64,000 nt of DNA from Limonium bicolor (taxonomy: Eukaryota > Streptophyta > Magnoliopsida > Caryophyllales > Plumbaginaceae). Positions 11,823 through 22,992 of the stretch are shown one piece after another. The stretch is taken from contig CM041776.1 of assembly GCA_023374045.1 (NCBI GenBank), positions 40,182,171 to 40,246,170 on the forward strand, in the 5' to 3' direction. Below the pieces are notes generated by a model that saw only the letters and a program-made list of their open reading frames with translations, made no database searches and was not told where the DNA came from. A program made the position numbers and the translations under genes. How positions within the stretch are numbered: the stretch's first letter is position 1; every line of letters begins with the position of its first letter.

Positions 11823-12779
11823 AAGATATATATTTTAGATTCTATCATGAATAAATTCAGTTTGACTTATATCGCTGGCTATAATAATATTTTAACACTT
11901 GGAGGAGAACAAGAAATGTCTTAATTTCAGGAAGTTTTTAACTTCTTTTCAGCTACATTTGGCGTCACGCCTTTTATTTATAAAATAAATATAGTTTATA
12001 TATTTGACGTGTAACATTATCATATCCCGATACCACACCTCTCTTGGGATACTCATGAGGTACTAGATCAATATCCCACATTTGGAGTATATTGAAAATT
12101 GGCTCAAAACCCCCGCTTTTCACCCCTAGCCTCTAAGTGGTTTAATCATCCTCCAATACTACATGATTCCCTCAATTGTTATACAATCATACATACACTA
12201 ATCGAAATGATATCTTCCATTCTACATCCTCCTCCATTTGAATGAAAATTATGCTATATAGACTAACATAGTCTGTTTGCATTGATACCCTCCAAACTTA
12301 TTGCACCCACATATGATTGAAAGATACAACTCACTTGATCAACTACCAGATTCCACTTGTCCCCAACAAAATTTCCAAGGACAAAGCTATGTTTGTATTT
12401 CATTTATCACCCACGCCATGTTTGAATTTTGACTTAGTGGACAAGGTGGATTAAAAATACCACTACAGCGAACTGCGCTGGCTGTGGTGATCTGCCACCG
12501 TACGGCTGCCAAATCCACTACAGAACATCGAAATAATATTAAAAATATGCAAACAAATTATAACAAATAAATTAGTATTGTAATAAGGTTTAGTTTTATA
12601 TTACCTCTCCCTCGCTCGGTGGAATCCTCATATTGTCCAGAGTTTATCGTGCAACGAAAGCGCTGCTGCTATTTCCCTTGCCATTATATCTGCAACATGA
12701 CATACAATTAGGGTTGTAGCGTAATTTAATAAAATATTATTTCAACAACCATACAATGCCTAGTTTGTTACCTATGAGC

Positions 12780-13514
12780 AAGTGCAAGATGGGGTGAAAG
12801 ATTAATCCGATCTGGGGTGAGTCGTGGCCTAAATGCATGGATACGCTCGTATGCCCAGACGGTGAGCAACTTACTGCAGCCATTCAGATACTTAGTGTCG
12901 AATTTGGTGGCGTTGCACATCTCCCTATAGAAATGTGCAAGGAGCGCAGACCCCCAGCTAAGCCTCCCATGTAGCCAAAATCCTCCAACAACAACAGATA
13001 ACTGACATCCACCTTGTCCCCATTAGAGTTGGGAAACAGAAACCCTCCAATCAGTCTCATAATATATGCTCTCGCATGCTGCTGATGAACAATAGCGTCA
13101 CGCTGACCAAAGTCAGCGTCTGTCTCGACAAACCTCTCAGCTAGCCACGCAATGGGTATCTGGTTCCCCTTGTGAGTAGGGAGGACATCACCAAGAAGGC
13201 TGGCACACCGCATTAACATCCACATTACTGGTAGGGAAACAGATAGGTTCCCCCTCAATAGGCAACCCAAAAAGCACACTAACATCCTCTAAGGTTATGG
13301 TAACCTCCCCGAATGGCATCAAGAATGTGTGGGTCTCAGGACGCCATCTATCAATCAAAGCGCTGATGATGCCAGTACAGTTATTCAATCTCATATTTGC
13401 TGGCCCAAAAAAACCAGCTGTAGCAACATATGGAAGTATAGCATCATGTAGGGTAGTAGCACCCTTCCAGCAGGATCTTGTTTTCAAATTCCTATTTTGG
13501 TACTGTGCATACAT
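12780..13514 (-). pseudogene. Plant mobile domain (PMD/MAIN-like) pseudogene
   Basis: On the minus strand the first ORF (13514-13188) contains LIDRWRPETHTFLMPFGEVT followed by ITLEDVSVLFGLPIEGEP, the signature of the plant mobile domain. The match then continues in another frame (to 12884) with IPIAWLAERF, ARAYIMRLIGGFLFP and YLLLLEDF. After ~12960 it moves to a third frame with CNATKFDTKYLNGCSK-type sequence down to ~12780. Two frameshifts (near 13195 and 12960) make it a pseudogene. PMDs occur in transposons (MULEs and gypsy elements) and in domesticated genes such as MAIN, which act in silencing and genome stability. Here the surroundings suggest a transposon relic. Confidence 0.8.
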
Positions 13515-13662
13515 CTACATTCCATACAAATTACAATTTAATAGAGCACAAATAACAATTCTAACAAATTAATCATCATCAAACAAATAAGAAATATCAA
13601 AAACTTAACAAAAGTTTGAATATTAATACAATAACTACATTACAATCATCTACACATTAAAC

Positions 13663-14181
13663 AACTGCATATAGTAAATGTTATTTAACTAAACCATATA
13701 ACCATCTAGAATATAATTTACAAAAATTGTTATGCTACATTACCTACAATTAATTCATCGGTCTATAACCTAAGAAATTTATTGAATTAATAATTAAACA
13801 GAATTATGTTACACATACAGATAATAATTAGACTAAACAACTACATATAGTAAATGTTATTTAACTAAACCATATAATCATCTAGAATATAATTTACAAA
13901 ATTGTTATGCTACATTACCTACAATTAATTCATACGGTCTATAAACTAAGCAATTATATTGAATTAATAATTAAACAGAATTGCTGTTACACAGACAGAT
14001 AATAATTAGACTAAACCACTACATATAGTAAATGTTATTTAACTAAACCATATATAATCATCTAGAATATAATTTACAAAAATTGTTATGCTACATTACC
14101 TACAATTAACTCATACGGTCTATAAACTAAGCAATTATATTGAATTAACAATTAAAAAGAATTACTGTTACACAGACAGAT
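13663..14181. repeat. Tandem repeat, three units of ~177 bp
   Basis: Units start at 13663, 13839 and 14017 with AACTACATATAGTAAATG or variants. Each contains TTGTTATGCTACATTACC and AATTGAATTAATAATTAAAC. Periods are 176 and 178 bp and the third unit is slightly short. The repeat is AT-rich and non-coding, and lies upstream of the PMD pseudogene on its strand. Its length is satellite-like, but three units do not show a genome-wide satellite. Confidence 0.9.
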
Positions 14182-14554
14182 ACTACAATCCAAATAATAC
14201 CAAACAATAATAAAATTACTTATACTAATCATATACAAAGAAACTATAATTATTGCATCGATTACCACTATATCAAATATCTAAATACACAAAAAATGTA
14301 AATTATTACACTATACATTAGTTAGTAATACTAACCGGGTCATTGGAGGCATACGCAGCAGATATAGAGTCGTCTGCAAACTGAACGGCTGCGACTCCAC
14401 CGGACCATGCTCACCCATATCATATGATCAGCCATACTATAGTTCCTATGCAAACAAAGTGTTTTAGAGGAGAGGATTTGGATACAATTGAGGTGTTTTT
14501 TAAAAATGAGGCTTCTATCCCCAATTTTTCACGCGATGCGGCCTTATATAGGCG
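14182..14554. other. Non-coding stretch in spacer
   Basis: I see no gene. The two small opposite-strand ORFs at 14420-14632 both read through the following hairpin and are artefacts of its symmetry. Confidence 0.5.
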
Positions 14555-14706
14555 TTGTAGAGAAGCCGATAATTCATTTATCGGCTTCAATGATGCCGAT
14601 AAATGAATTATCGGCTTCTCTACAAAGCCCAACGGTCGAATTTTCCGTTGTAGAGAAGATGATAATTCATTGAAGCGATAAATGAATTATCGGCTTCTCT
14701 ACACCG
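14555..14706. repeat. Two strong hairpins (inverted repeats)
   Basis: Hairpin 1 has arms 14555-14586 (TTGTAGAGAAGCCGATAATT..) and 14594-14625, complementary over ~31 bp with a loop of under 10 nt. Hairpin 2 (14647-14706) is a diverged relative built from the same GTAGAGAAG..GATAATTCATT / AATGAATTATCGGCTTCTC motifs. The unit therefore occurs at least four times in alternating orientation. This may be the terminal region of the element that carries the PMD, or a small foldback MITE. Confidence 0.8.
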
Positions 14707-14823
14707 TTTAAAAAAAAACCCGGAATCGGGAATTCCAACCTAAGAAACACTTGCATGGGAAATGAGGGGGCCAAACACCCGTGTACGGGAAATTTTCCTT
14801 GTGAGTCTCATCTTGAAGGGGAG

Positions 14824-15239
14824 TGTTAGAACATAATGTGTACATATTATTACATCTTTATATTGTTTCTGATCTTAGTTTGTACTCCCTCCGTCCCATC
14901 TCCAGTGTCCTCTTAGTCTTTTTTCCTATCCCAAAATAGTGTCCTCCATGAAGTTACACCCTCTTCTCTACTTTTTGTTAATTTCTTAATATGTGTGAAA
15001 AGCATAAGAAACACTGCAAATGAGACAAAGTGAGTATCTAGGTATCCCACTGTACTCTTTTATTTTATTAGTTATATTATAGGTCAAGTTGTAATTTTCC
15101 CTTTCATGCTTTATACGGCTACTGTCCATAAGGCCATATAAATACTATTCCCCTTTGTATTAGATGTTATATGGCTGTATATTCCAGATTAATAAAAGCA
15201 GTCACGATTCTTTTATACTCTCTTCTCTGTCTTTTCACA
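14824..15239 (+). mobile_element. Ty1-copia LTR (3' LTR remnant)
   Basis: TCATCTTGAAGGGGAG, a typical copia polypurine tract, directly precedes TGTTAGAACATAATGTG at 14824, so this is the 3' LTR with a scrap of internal sequence before it. The LTR contains a MITE. After the MITE comes usual LTR material: a TATAAATACT box near 15138, ATTAATAAAAG as polyadenylation-like signal, and a pyrimidine-rich end ..TCTTTTCACA. The right end is uncertain. The element body is missing. Confidence 0.6.
14885..15034. mobile_element. Stowaway-like MITE inside the copia LTR
   Basis: The 150-bp element starts CTCCCTCCGTCCCATC, the Stowaway (Tc1/mariner) consensus. Its other end reads CTCACTTTGTCTCATTTGC on the opposite strand, giving ~25-bp imperfect inverted ends that share CAGTGT. 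TA flanks both sides (14883-14884 and 15035-15036). It is non-coding. Confidence 0.8.
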
Positions 15240-15489
15240 AAAAAAGAAAGGAAACAACAATTAATGTTTCTTGTTTTATATTTCCGTATCGAATTGTACT
15301 GCCTGCTTTATACAACGATGAAAGACGAATATCGAATTGCGCAGCCCTAAACCTCTGCTTTATACTACAAAAAGATAGAGAAGAAACACGAATTTACAAG
15401 TAGGAGATAAAGGGAGAGAATTTTTCTTTTTTTTTCAAGAATACAGACTTCGTATTATGCAAAAACGGAAGCAAAAAGGGAACCGGATT
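15240..15489. other. Spacer end before copy 2
   Basis: Non-coding. It may be the remainder of the LTR (ACGAATTTACAAG..) or unrelated DNA. It forms the distal upstream region of GDSL gene 2. Confidence 0.4.
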
Positions 15490-15819
15490 TCGGTGTGACT
15501 AGATTCCTGTGAACTAACTAGAACTAAAAAGTTTAGGCTACGCAACTTAGCTTAATGACTTTAGTTATAGTTCGGATGTAGAACATATCTAGAGTGTGGG
15601 GATTTTGAAGTGCAAACCAATAACAGCACGTTGTCTAAATTGGCTAAAGTTGAGATAGGGGATAACACTATAGATTCTTAATTAAAAGCCTGAATGATAT
15701 CTTTGACGAACAAATCCGGTGCAATATTTTATTTTGGAATCACAGCTGTGGAAAATTCTCACTTTTTATCAAACTAACTTAATTCATGAATTAAGACTTT
15801 AGACCCGGCTAGCTTGCTA

Positions 15820-15882
15820 CACGTGCCTTGATTTCTACTACTACGCTCGTACCTCATGCAAACTATATACGCTCATATAAAG
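15820..15882 (+). promoter_or_regulatory. Putative core promoter of GDSL gene 2 (G-box and TATA box)
   Basis: The CACGTG G-box is kept at 15820-15825. The TATA region is CATATAAAG, 2 bp shorter than TATATAAAG in copy 1, ending 57 bp before the ATG. Confidence 0.5.
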
Positions 15883-15939
15883 ATAAGACACACACACATG
15901 CCAGGAGTCACATATTCCACCATTAATACCACTTGAGAT

Positions 15940-18900
15940 ATGGGAAAAACAATTTTATTTGTTACACTAGTATCGTTATGGAGCTCAAGTTGGGTTCAAG
16001 CTTCTGGTTCCCAACTGATTCCATACTTCTTTTGTTTTGGTGACTCAATTTCTGATGTTGGCACAAACAGTGATCGGCTTACCCTGGCTAGAGCTGATTA
16101 CCTACCATACGGTGACTTCAAAGGTGGGATACCCACTGGTAGGTTTAGCAACGGCCGAATTTATGTTGATTTCTTATGTAAGTCAGCTCCCCATAAATCT
16201 CTCTTTTTGTCCAATATATGTTTCCGTTACTGATACATCAGTTTATACTTAATAGTTAATTGGATTGTTGGGTTTCCTTGCTCATATACATATCTGATGT
16301 GCTATTGTAGTTATACGTATCTTACAATTTCCTAAATCAGCGGGGATCAAACAGTAATGGTAGATTAATTTGTGTTGAAGTGTGCTTTTAACTCAATAGA
16401 TATGTGCCTTTGGAGACCCTTCCGCCAATACTTGTTAAAAAATTTTAATTTAAGTTTCATTTTAATCTATCAAATTAATCATTCCAAACTTTGCTTGTTT
16501 ATCTGGAACTTTTTTTTTTATGAGTATTGCTTTGGCCATTTTATTAAAAATTCCGTTAGGGCCAGACGGGTGGGCTAAAACGAGCTTATTAAAACCTTGT
16601 TGAGAAAAAAACGACAGGGAAAAAGCATAGAGAATAAAAAAAGTACCTATAGTAAAAATACCCTAATATCATTACCAAGAGCCCAAACAAAATAACAGAA
16701 AACACTAGGGCTCTGTTAGGCATGGCTGTTTTAGTAGTATATTTGGTAGCAGGTTTACGCTGGCATATTTGCAGCATATTTGCTGGTAGGTTTGTGCTGA
16801 CATATTTGTAGCTGTTTTGAAAACTGTTGTTTGTCAGTGTGGCATATATGCAGCATATTTGGTTAAGTTAGTTATATGTAGTGTGTTTACCGTTTCTGTT
16901 TTACAATTACAATTTATTATATTACACTACGTAACTTTATTTTGTTAGTAAAAATAAATAGAAAAATTCACAAACAATATATTACTATAAGTATTTAATT
17001 TACAATAAAAAACCCTAAGATAACAAAGAAAATAAAAATATTTATATAACCATTAAAATTTTAATTTAAATTATTTAAGTTAAAATTTTATTTTCCAAAC
17101 AATATATTCTTATTTTCTTAATTTTATCATTTTTACAAACATAAAAGCGTAAAAAAAGAGAACAAGCGTTTCAAATTTTCGGATAATGTTGTGTGAATTT
17201 ATTTAGTGAAATTGTAACTTTTAATAATATATAATATTTTTGTAACAAGTGTGATTTTTTTAATTTTATTAATCTATGTGGTATTCAATAATATATTGTA
17301 AATTAGTATTATTAATGTGGTTTTTTTTTAAATTTGGTTAAAGAAGTAGTACTATTTTTTATAAATTATTTGAAGCATTGTGTAATTTGTAACAAATAAA
17401 ATAAGTTGTAAAAGATGTCATAAGCTAAGTAGCTTTTTTAATCAGTAGTCATGGTAATTGCATTATAAAGGGAGAAAAGAAGCGGAAGTGAAAGCGCAGA
17501 AATGAAAAAGTAGCATTTGTTGAAGGCATTTATGCTCTTTTAACCGAACAACAAAACAAATAAATGTGGCTAAAGTAGCACATGCCACAACATATATGCC
17601 GGCATATATGTTGCATTTTTTGTTAGGCAAACGCTTCATAGGAAAAAAGTGTGCGTGGGGGGGGGGGGGGGGGGGGGGGGAGAGGACGGGGGCGGCATAA
17701 AACAGAGAATACAAGAACAAAAAGAAAATGAAAAGTCAGAACACGATTTAATTTAAATTAGAAAGTAGGGGGGAAAAGTCCATCATGCTGAAAGACTCCG
17801 AAACACATAGAGATCCGGTCAACTAGGCTGTGTTTCTTAGCAACGACCTATTGTTAGTATGTTGCAACCAAAAAACTTCATCTTGGTGTTTAGGGAGCCA
17901 TGAGTGAGTAGCGAGGTGAGGAAGAGAATGCGCACGGTGGAGCCAGTTTTGAGTGAGGGGTCTCAAGGCAAGAGAGAGAATGTGTTATCCCACTTTTAAG
18001 CATAGTGGAATAAACAAACTGCTAGAAAAGATACCGTCAGTGTTACCTTACCATAAGAGAATGTCGCTTTCTCCATGTGGGACTGGTGTAGGGGCCGCAT
18101 TTAGGTGGCCAAAGAGAGACTCAACTAGCTGTGATTAGAGGTGATTATTCGGGTGGGCGGGCCGGGGGGTAGAGAGAATTTTTAGGCCAGTCGGGTCTGG
18201 TTAACCTATTCGGGCCTAGTTTTTGTATTTTTCGGGCTAGGTTAGGCCTAGTTTTTCCAACTGTACCAGTGCTCGTTCCGCATATCTAGCTTTTTCATTT
18301 TTTTATATAAAATTAATTTAAAATTATATTTATTAATTTAATTTATATATTATATATATATAATTTATAAAGTATCTTTATTTTCAATATGTATTAAATA
18401 AAATTAAATTTAATATATATTTTATTATTTTAAAAAGAATAATAAATAATATAAAAATCAGGCCACGCTGAGCTTGTCCTCAGGCTTAGAAATGTGCCAT
18501 AACCTATATTTCTTTCAAGGCTACTTTTTTTTTTGTCCAGGCCCACCCAAAAACGCAATTGGCCCGGGCATGTCGAGCTTTTTCTTGGCCGGGTCGGGCT
18601 AGACTACCGGGCAGGGCACATTATGATCACATCTAGCTGTCATTCATAGACAAAAAGTTTGCCAACACAAGTTCCATAGCCACTTGTACCCATCCTACAC
18701 TCAAACTTCAAACACTTTTGCAAGCTACTAATCTGATATAGAGTAGAGACTAGGGAATGCTAAACATAGAGGCTTGTGATCGATCCAAGGAAGATACCAG
18801 TATTGAACCTTCACACCATTTCTACTTAACCATTGGAAGTTGTTACATAAGGTGGAGGCTAGGCGGTTGTTCCATCCTCTTAGTGAGACAATGGTCTTTC

Positions 18901-21900
18901 AAGGCTCTTTTATGGGTTATCTTGCCAAAAATTATCATAAAGAGGGGGAGAGAGGGATACCATACATGGAGCCCACGACCTTTTTAGAGAGTCGCTTGCC
19001 TTATGGTATTTCCACCACCATTTGAAAACAAGCTCTACATTTCTGGTTTCATGGTTAGATACACCCGTACTACCTTGAACTCTTAATTTAGCAAGCTTAT
19101 CCAAGAAACTAGGGGTATGCCTCTACCATTTGCCCATATTAGAAATCGTTGAAGTTTATTTATCTGATGGATGATAGCCTTTGTAATTTTAATGAGGCTC
19201 ATGTAGTAGATAGGATGACTTTCTAGGACTTCCTTGATTTGCACAATTTTTCTAGCACAAGAAAGTGAGTTTGCCTTCCAGATGCTTAACACATGTTTAG
19301 TTTTCTTCACTACCGGATCCCACATCTTTAGAAGATTGCGGTTAGCCCCCAAAGGCCACTCTAAGTAAGTGAAGGCTATGGAGGAGATATGTCATTCGAA
19401 GATTGTTTCAATCACAGCTATTAAAATAGAAGACATGAAGAGCGGATAAGTAGTTGTTTTTTCCAGTTTACCTCAAGTCCTGACATATCTGCGAATATAC
19501 CAATGAGTCATTTAGCGACCTCTAGCTATATTTGTTGTGGATGGCTGATGATGAGGAGGTTGTCATCTACAAACTGGAGATGAGACGAGTTGGACCATAT
19601 TTGTCCCAATATTTTAATTCAATCCGATCTATAGCGAGAATGAAGTTGTTCAAGAGCCACCTTAAGGATTCTGCAATGATAAATGATTAGGAGTAGAGAA
19701 ATTGGCTCACCTTGGTGGAGTCCTCTCTTAGGTTTGAAGGGTCGGGACGGAACACCATTGGTAAGGATAGATATAATGGAAGTAGAAATGATCTCGTAAA
19801 TCCATTTCCTCAATCTCGGGTAAAAGTCCAGACACTCTAGGATGTGGTCCAGATATTGCCACGAGACACTGTCAAAATCATTTCAAGATGTGTCTTCTTG
19901 ACTTTAACAAGCTAATGATTGCATTTGCAATTAGAGGTCCTTCTAGGATGTGTCTTCCGTTGATGTAAGTAGCTTGAGTCTCACCAATGATCTTGTCCAT
20001 GACGAGGCTTAGGAACTTTGCCAAGATTTTGGAGATTACTTTATTTATCACATCAATGACGGTTATCAGTGTGAAGTCTTTGATTTTTAAGGATGAGAGT
20101 GATCCATGAGATATTAATGTTATGAGGTTTTTTTACCAGATGAAGAAGCTTTTAACTGTTTTAGGAAAATCGTTTCCAATTACGTGCCAGAGATGTTTTA
20201 TGAAGTTGAAGTTTAGAACATCATACCCAGGTGCTTTTTTATTATCACAGTTTCATACTATTTGACGAACTTAAACATCGGTTGGGATTGTGATCATATG
20301 GGATGCTTTTTGCGGGGACATCCCAACGTGAGGGTGAATAAGGGGTACGCTTCCAAAGACACGAGGTGAGGCAAACAAAATAGCATATCACATGCTTAAT
20401 CTGCATCGGATCTAAGGTGATACGACCATCATTGATTAGGAAGGTAATCCTATTTGATTTTGCTCACAATTGTCAGTGGAAGAAAGTTGTGTTCAAGTCA
20501 CCTTAAGAAATTTCTCTCTTGATATAGCTGATGCCAGTGGCGCTTCTGTTGGCCAATAATTTTAACACTCGGCTCTTAATGGCTCTACATCTTGATAACC
20601 TTTCCTCATTTAGGACCGATGCCTCATCTTCATGGGCAATTGATTCCACGACCTTGTTGGATTTCTCAAGCTCTGAATCCATGTGCCCAGAAACAGTTTT
20701 ATTCTAGTTCCTCACTAGGGCTTTGATTTGTTTTAGTTTTTTCTGGGTCGATAAGGCCATATCATTCCACTACTGGTTGAGCAAAGAGGTTAAGTATTTA
20801 TGCTTGAGCCAAGCTTCCATTGCCCTAATAGGTTTTGGAGCCCCAATCTGATCTGGACAAACTTATCCATAAGAACCGATGATTGAAAAGTCTCCAAGGC
20901 CTTGCTTTCATAATGATATCTAGATACTGGGCCCACCATCATGGTTGTGTAAAGGCTCTATCTATTCTGCTCATGGATCCCAAGATGTCGCTCACAGTGA
21001 AATCACCTACTAGATTTATCCCTGAGACTTCCATTGATCTCAACAAGTCGCTAAAATCGTGCATCCCTCTTGTAGTGTAGCTTTTTCTTCTCCCTTGTTT
21101 TTCTACCTTTTACGGTGTCTCACTAAAATCTCTTGAGTGGTTAGGTAAAAAAGGTGTTGCTGGTTTCTAATTTCTCTCTACATATTCCGCCCGTCTCTTA
21201 AACAGGTGACATCAAACACATCAATTATGAGAACTTTGAGAACTTTTGTTATGTTCTGATTCTGTACATGCCTAATACCAATCGTGATGTACATATACTA
21301 ATGGTGTAAAGTACAAACAGATAAAGTAAAAAACAAAAGATAAAGATTTGTAACTAGTGAAAATCTGAACTTATACTAATTACAATATACAAATTAGTCA
21401 AGTGGGATGGGTTGTGTTGTGCAGCCCATGACTTGTATCACGTAGCCCATTATTCCAGTAATAAGAATGTATAGGCCTTTTAACTTTTTGTACTTAAAAT
21501 TAGATTGCAGATTAGTAACTATTCATCTGTTAAGTTGGTTTGTGAATAACCTTACGGCTGATAATTACTTGATCTGTATAGAGATTGAGTATAGAATCTT
21601 TCATAACTTATTGATTTTGACTACAGGCGAGTTGTTGGGACTTGAGTATTGTATTCCGCCCTTCGACTTCAACCTGAATGAGATTCAACAGAATGATAGC
21701 AGGCCCCTGCAGGGTGTTGACTACGCATCTGGCGGAGCTACAATTCTCGCCACTAGTTTAGTGGTATATAAATTGATAAATATATTATATGTATATTCCA
21801 ATACATAATTTATATCGAATTCATCATTTTGATTTGACCCAGTGGTAGGAGATATTTATATATACTACTACATTACAAAGTTAAATGATGGAAAGGTTGA

Positions 21901-22992
21901 CTAATAGTAGCTATTTAACCAAATGTAGGTCAACGTTTTAACCTTTGACAAGCAGATACTAGCACATAAGTTGGTTGTGGACAAACTTCGTGCTAAGGGG
22001 ATTTCTTCAATACAAAATTTGTTAAGAAAATCCTTATACACAGTGAGTATTGGAGTTAATGATTACATCGATCTCTACATTCCTCTTTCAGCTACCCCAG
22101 ATATCTTTGCTGCTAAGGTTCCGGGATATACCAAGACTCTTATTGACAACTATAGAGAACAAATAGAGGTATGTCTTTGTAACTTCTTTTGAAACAGATA
22201 TACTTCTATGGGAGACAAAATTTTGATTTACTTTTATAGATATTATTCAATTTATATGCATTAAGTATTTCTCAAAACCATTATTATAAAAACTTAACTT
22301 GAGCTGCCTTCCTATTTTATAGTCTCTTTATGACCTCGGCGCGAGGAAAATAGCATTATTTGGGCAGCTACTGTTTGGGTGTTTGCCTTTCATTGTTGAT
22401 ATAAGCAATCCATCAACAAAGAACTTCAAGTGTGTGGACGTTGCCAATTACGCTGTGATGCATTTTAACACCGAGCTTGTTTCCCTAGTAGATGAGCTCA
22501 ATCACAGATTCACTGATGCTCAGTTTATCTTCGTCAATGTTTCACAATTTCAGCTGTCTACAATGCCTGGTTTGTTTACATACAAGAAAATTAATATACT
22601 AGCATTCTATTTATTATTGATTTGGTCATTATTATTATTATTATTATTGTGTGTTCAATCGTTATAGACTAAATTGAAAGGAGTTTGATGTTGATGTGTT
22701 TATTTTCAATCAATTTCTTTCAACTGCTGCTGCCTATTATTCATTTGAAGTGACTAAAAATCTTGCAGATTTCAAAGTGACAAATCAAAGTTGTTGCAAA
22801 ACACAATATCTGATTTCGGCACCGTCTTGTATACCGCGGACAACACCATGCAACAATAGGGATGAATACTACTGGTGGGATAAATTACATCCCTCGGAGT
22901 CAGTACATATGATCATTGCAAATAGAGCTTACCAGTCATCAACTCCAAATGATACCTACCCTTTCGGAATCAGCGACTTAGTAAGGCTTTAG
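15940..22992 (+). CDS. GDSL esterase/lipase, copy 2 (five exons, intact)
   Basis: Paralogue of the gene at 4798-11822 with the same structure: exons 15940-16177, 21627-21763, 21929-22168, 22323-22569 and 22769-22992, giving 361 codons. All catalytic blocks are kept: FGDSISD with Ser36, SIGVND, and WWDKLHP with the catalytic Asp and His. Differences seen by eye are loss of one Ile codon (LPYGIDFKGG in copy 1, LPYGDFKGG here), Gly to Ser in ATGLVV, Leu to Phe in VLTLDKQ, Tyr to Phe in PDIYAAK, and one silent change. Exons 4 and 5 look identical. The lost Ile lies in a segment that usually reads GIDFP.GPTGRF in the family, so activity could be affected though the frame is kept. Intron 1 (5.4 kb) holds the same MITE and LINE remnants. 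It is likely functional, with expression uncertain because its upstream region is truncated. Confidence 0.92.
17657..17694 (+). repeat. Poly-G tract in intron 1 (copy 2)
   Basis: A run of 24 G followed by AGAGGACGGGGGCGG. It is equivalent to 6499-6554 but shorter and without the GGGA repeats. Confidence 0.9.
18133..18632. mobile_element. hAT-like MITE with 8-bp target duplication (copy 2)
   Basis: Counterpart of 6993-7483. The same CTAGCTGT target duplication is at 18125-18132 and 18633-18640. Because insertion site and duplication match copy 1, it was present before the segment was duplicated. Confidence 0.75.
18770..21100 (-). mobile_element. Degraded L1-type LINE, antisense in intron 1 (copy 2)
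   Basis: Counterpart of 7620-9960 with slightly longer open stretches. Minus-strand pieces include the RT box KRGLHQGEPIS (ORF 19813-19619), SCARKIVQIKEVLESHPIYYMS (ORF 19352-19083) and GVSNHETRNVELVFKWWWKY (ORF 19104-18910). The order matches LINE ORF2 from RT to the post-RT region. It is inactive, with many stops and frameshifts. Confidence 0.8.

Larger units (their letters stand above)
4346..12438 (+). repeat. Segmental duplication, copy 1 (8.1 kb, carries GDSL gene 1)
   Basis: This block is colinear with 15490-23609 from TCGGTGTGACTAGATTCC at the left to TGAATTTTGACTTAGT at the right. It holds ~450 bp of 5' flank, the whole GDSL gene, and ~615 bp of 3' flank. The copies are highly similar by eye; differences are mostly 1-3 bp indels in AT-rich or homopolymer stretches. 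Insertions inside intron 1 (hAT-like MITE, LINE) are in both copies at matching places, so they predate the duplication. Confidence 0.95.
12439..15489. other. Spacer between the two duplicated blocks, made of transposon pieces
   Basis: This 3.05-kb segment separates copy 1 and copy 2 and has no counterpart after copy 2. Left to right it holds a short palindrome-rich end (CCACTACAG.. at ~12461 and again at ~12516), a PMD pseudogene on the minus strand, a ~177-bp tandem repeat, two hairpins, and a copia LTR end with a Stowaway-like MITE. Either the spacer was inserted at the duplication junction or it was part of the duplicated unit and is missing after copy 2. Confidence 0.7.

Noticed and set aside
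21467..21808. 113-codon ORF around GDSL exon 2
   Set aside because: Reads through intron 1 into exon 2; the true exon starts after the AG at 21625-21626.
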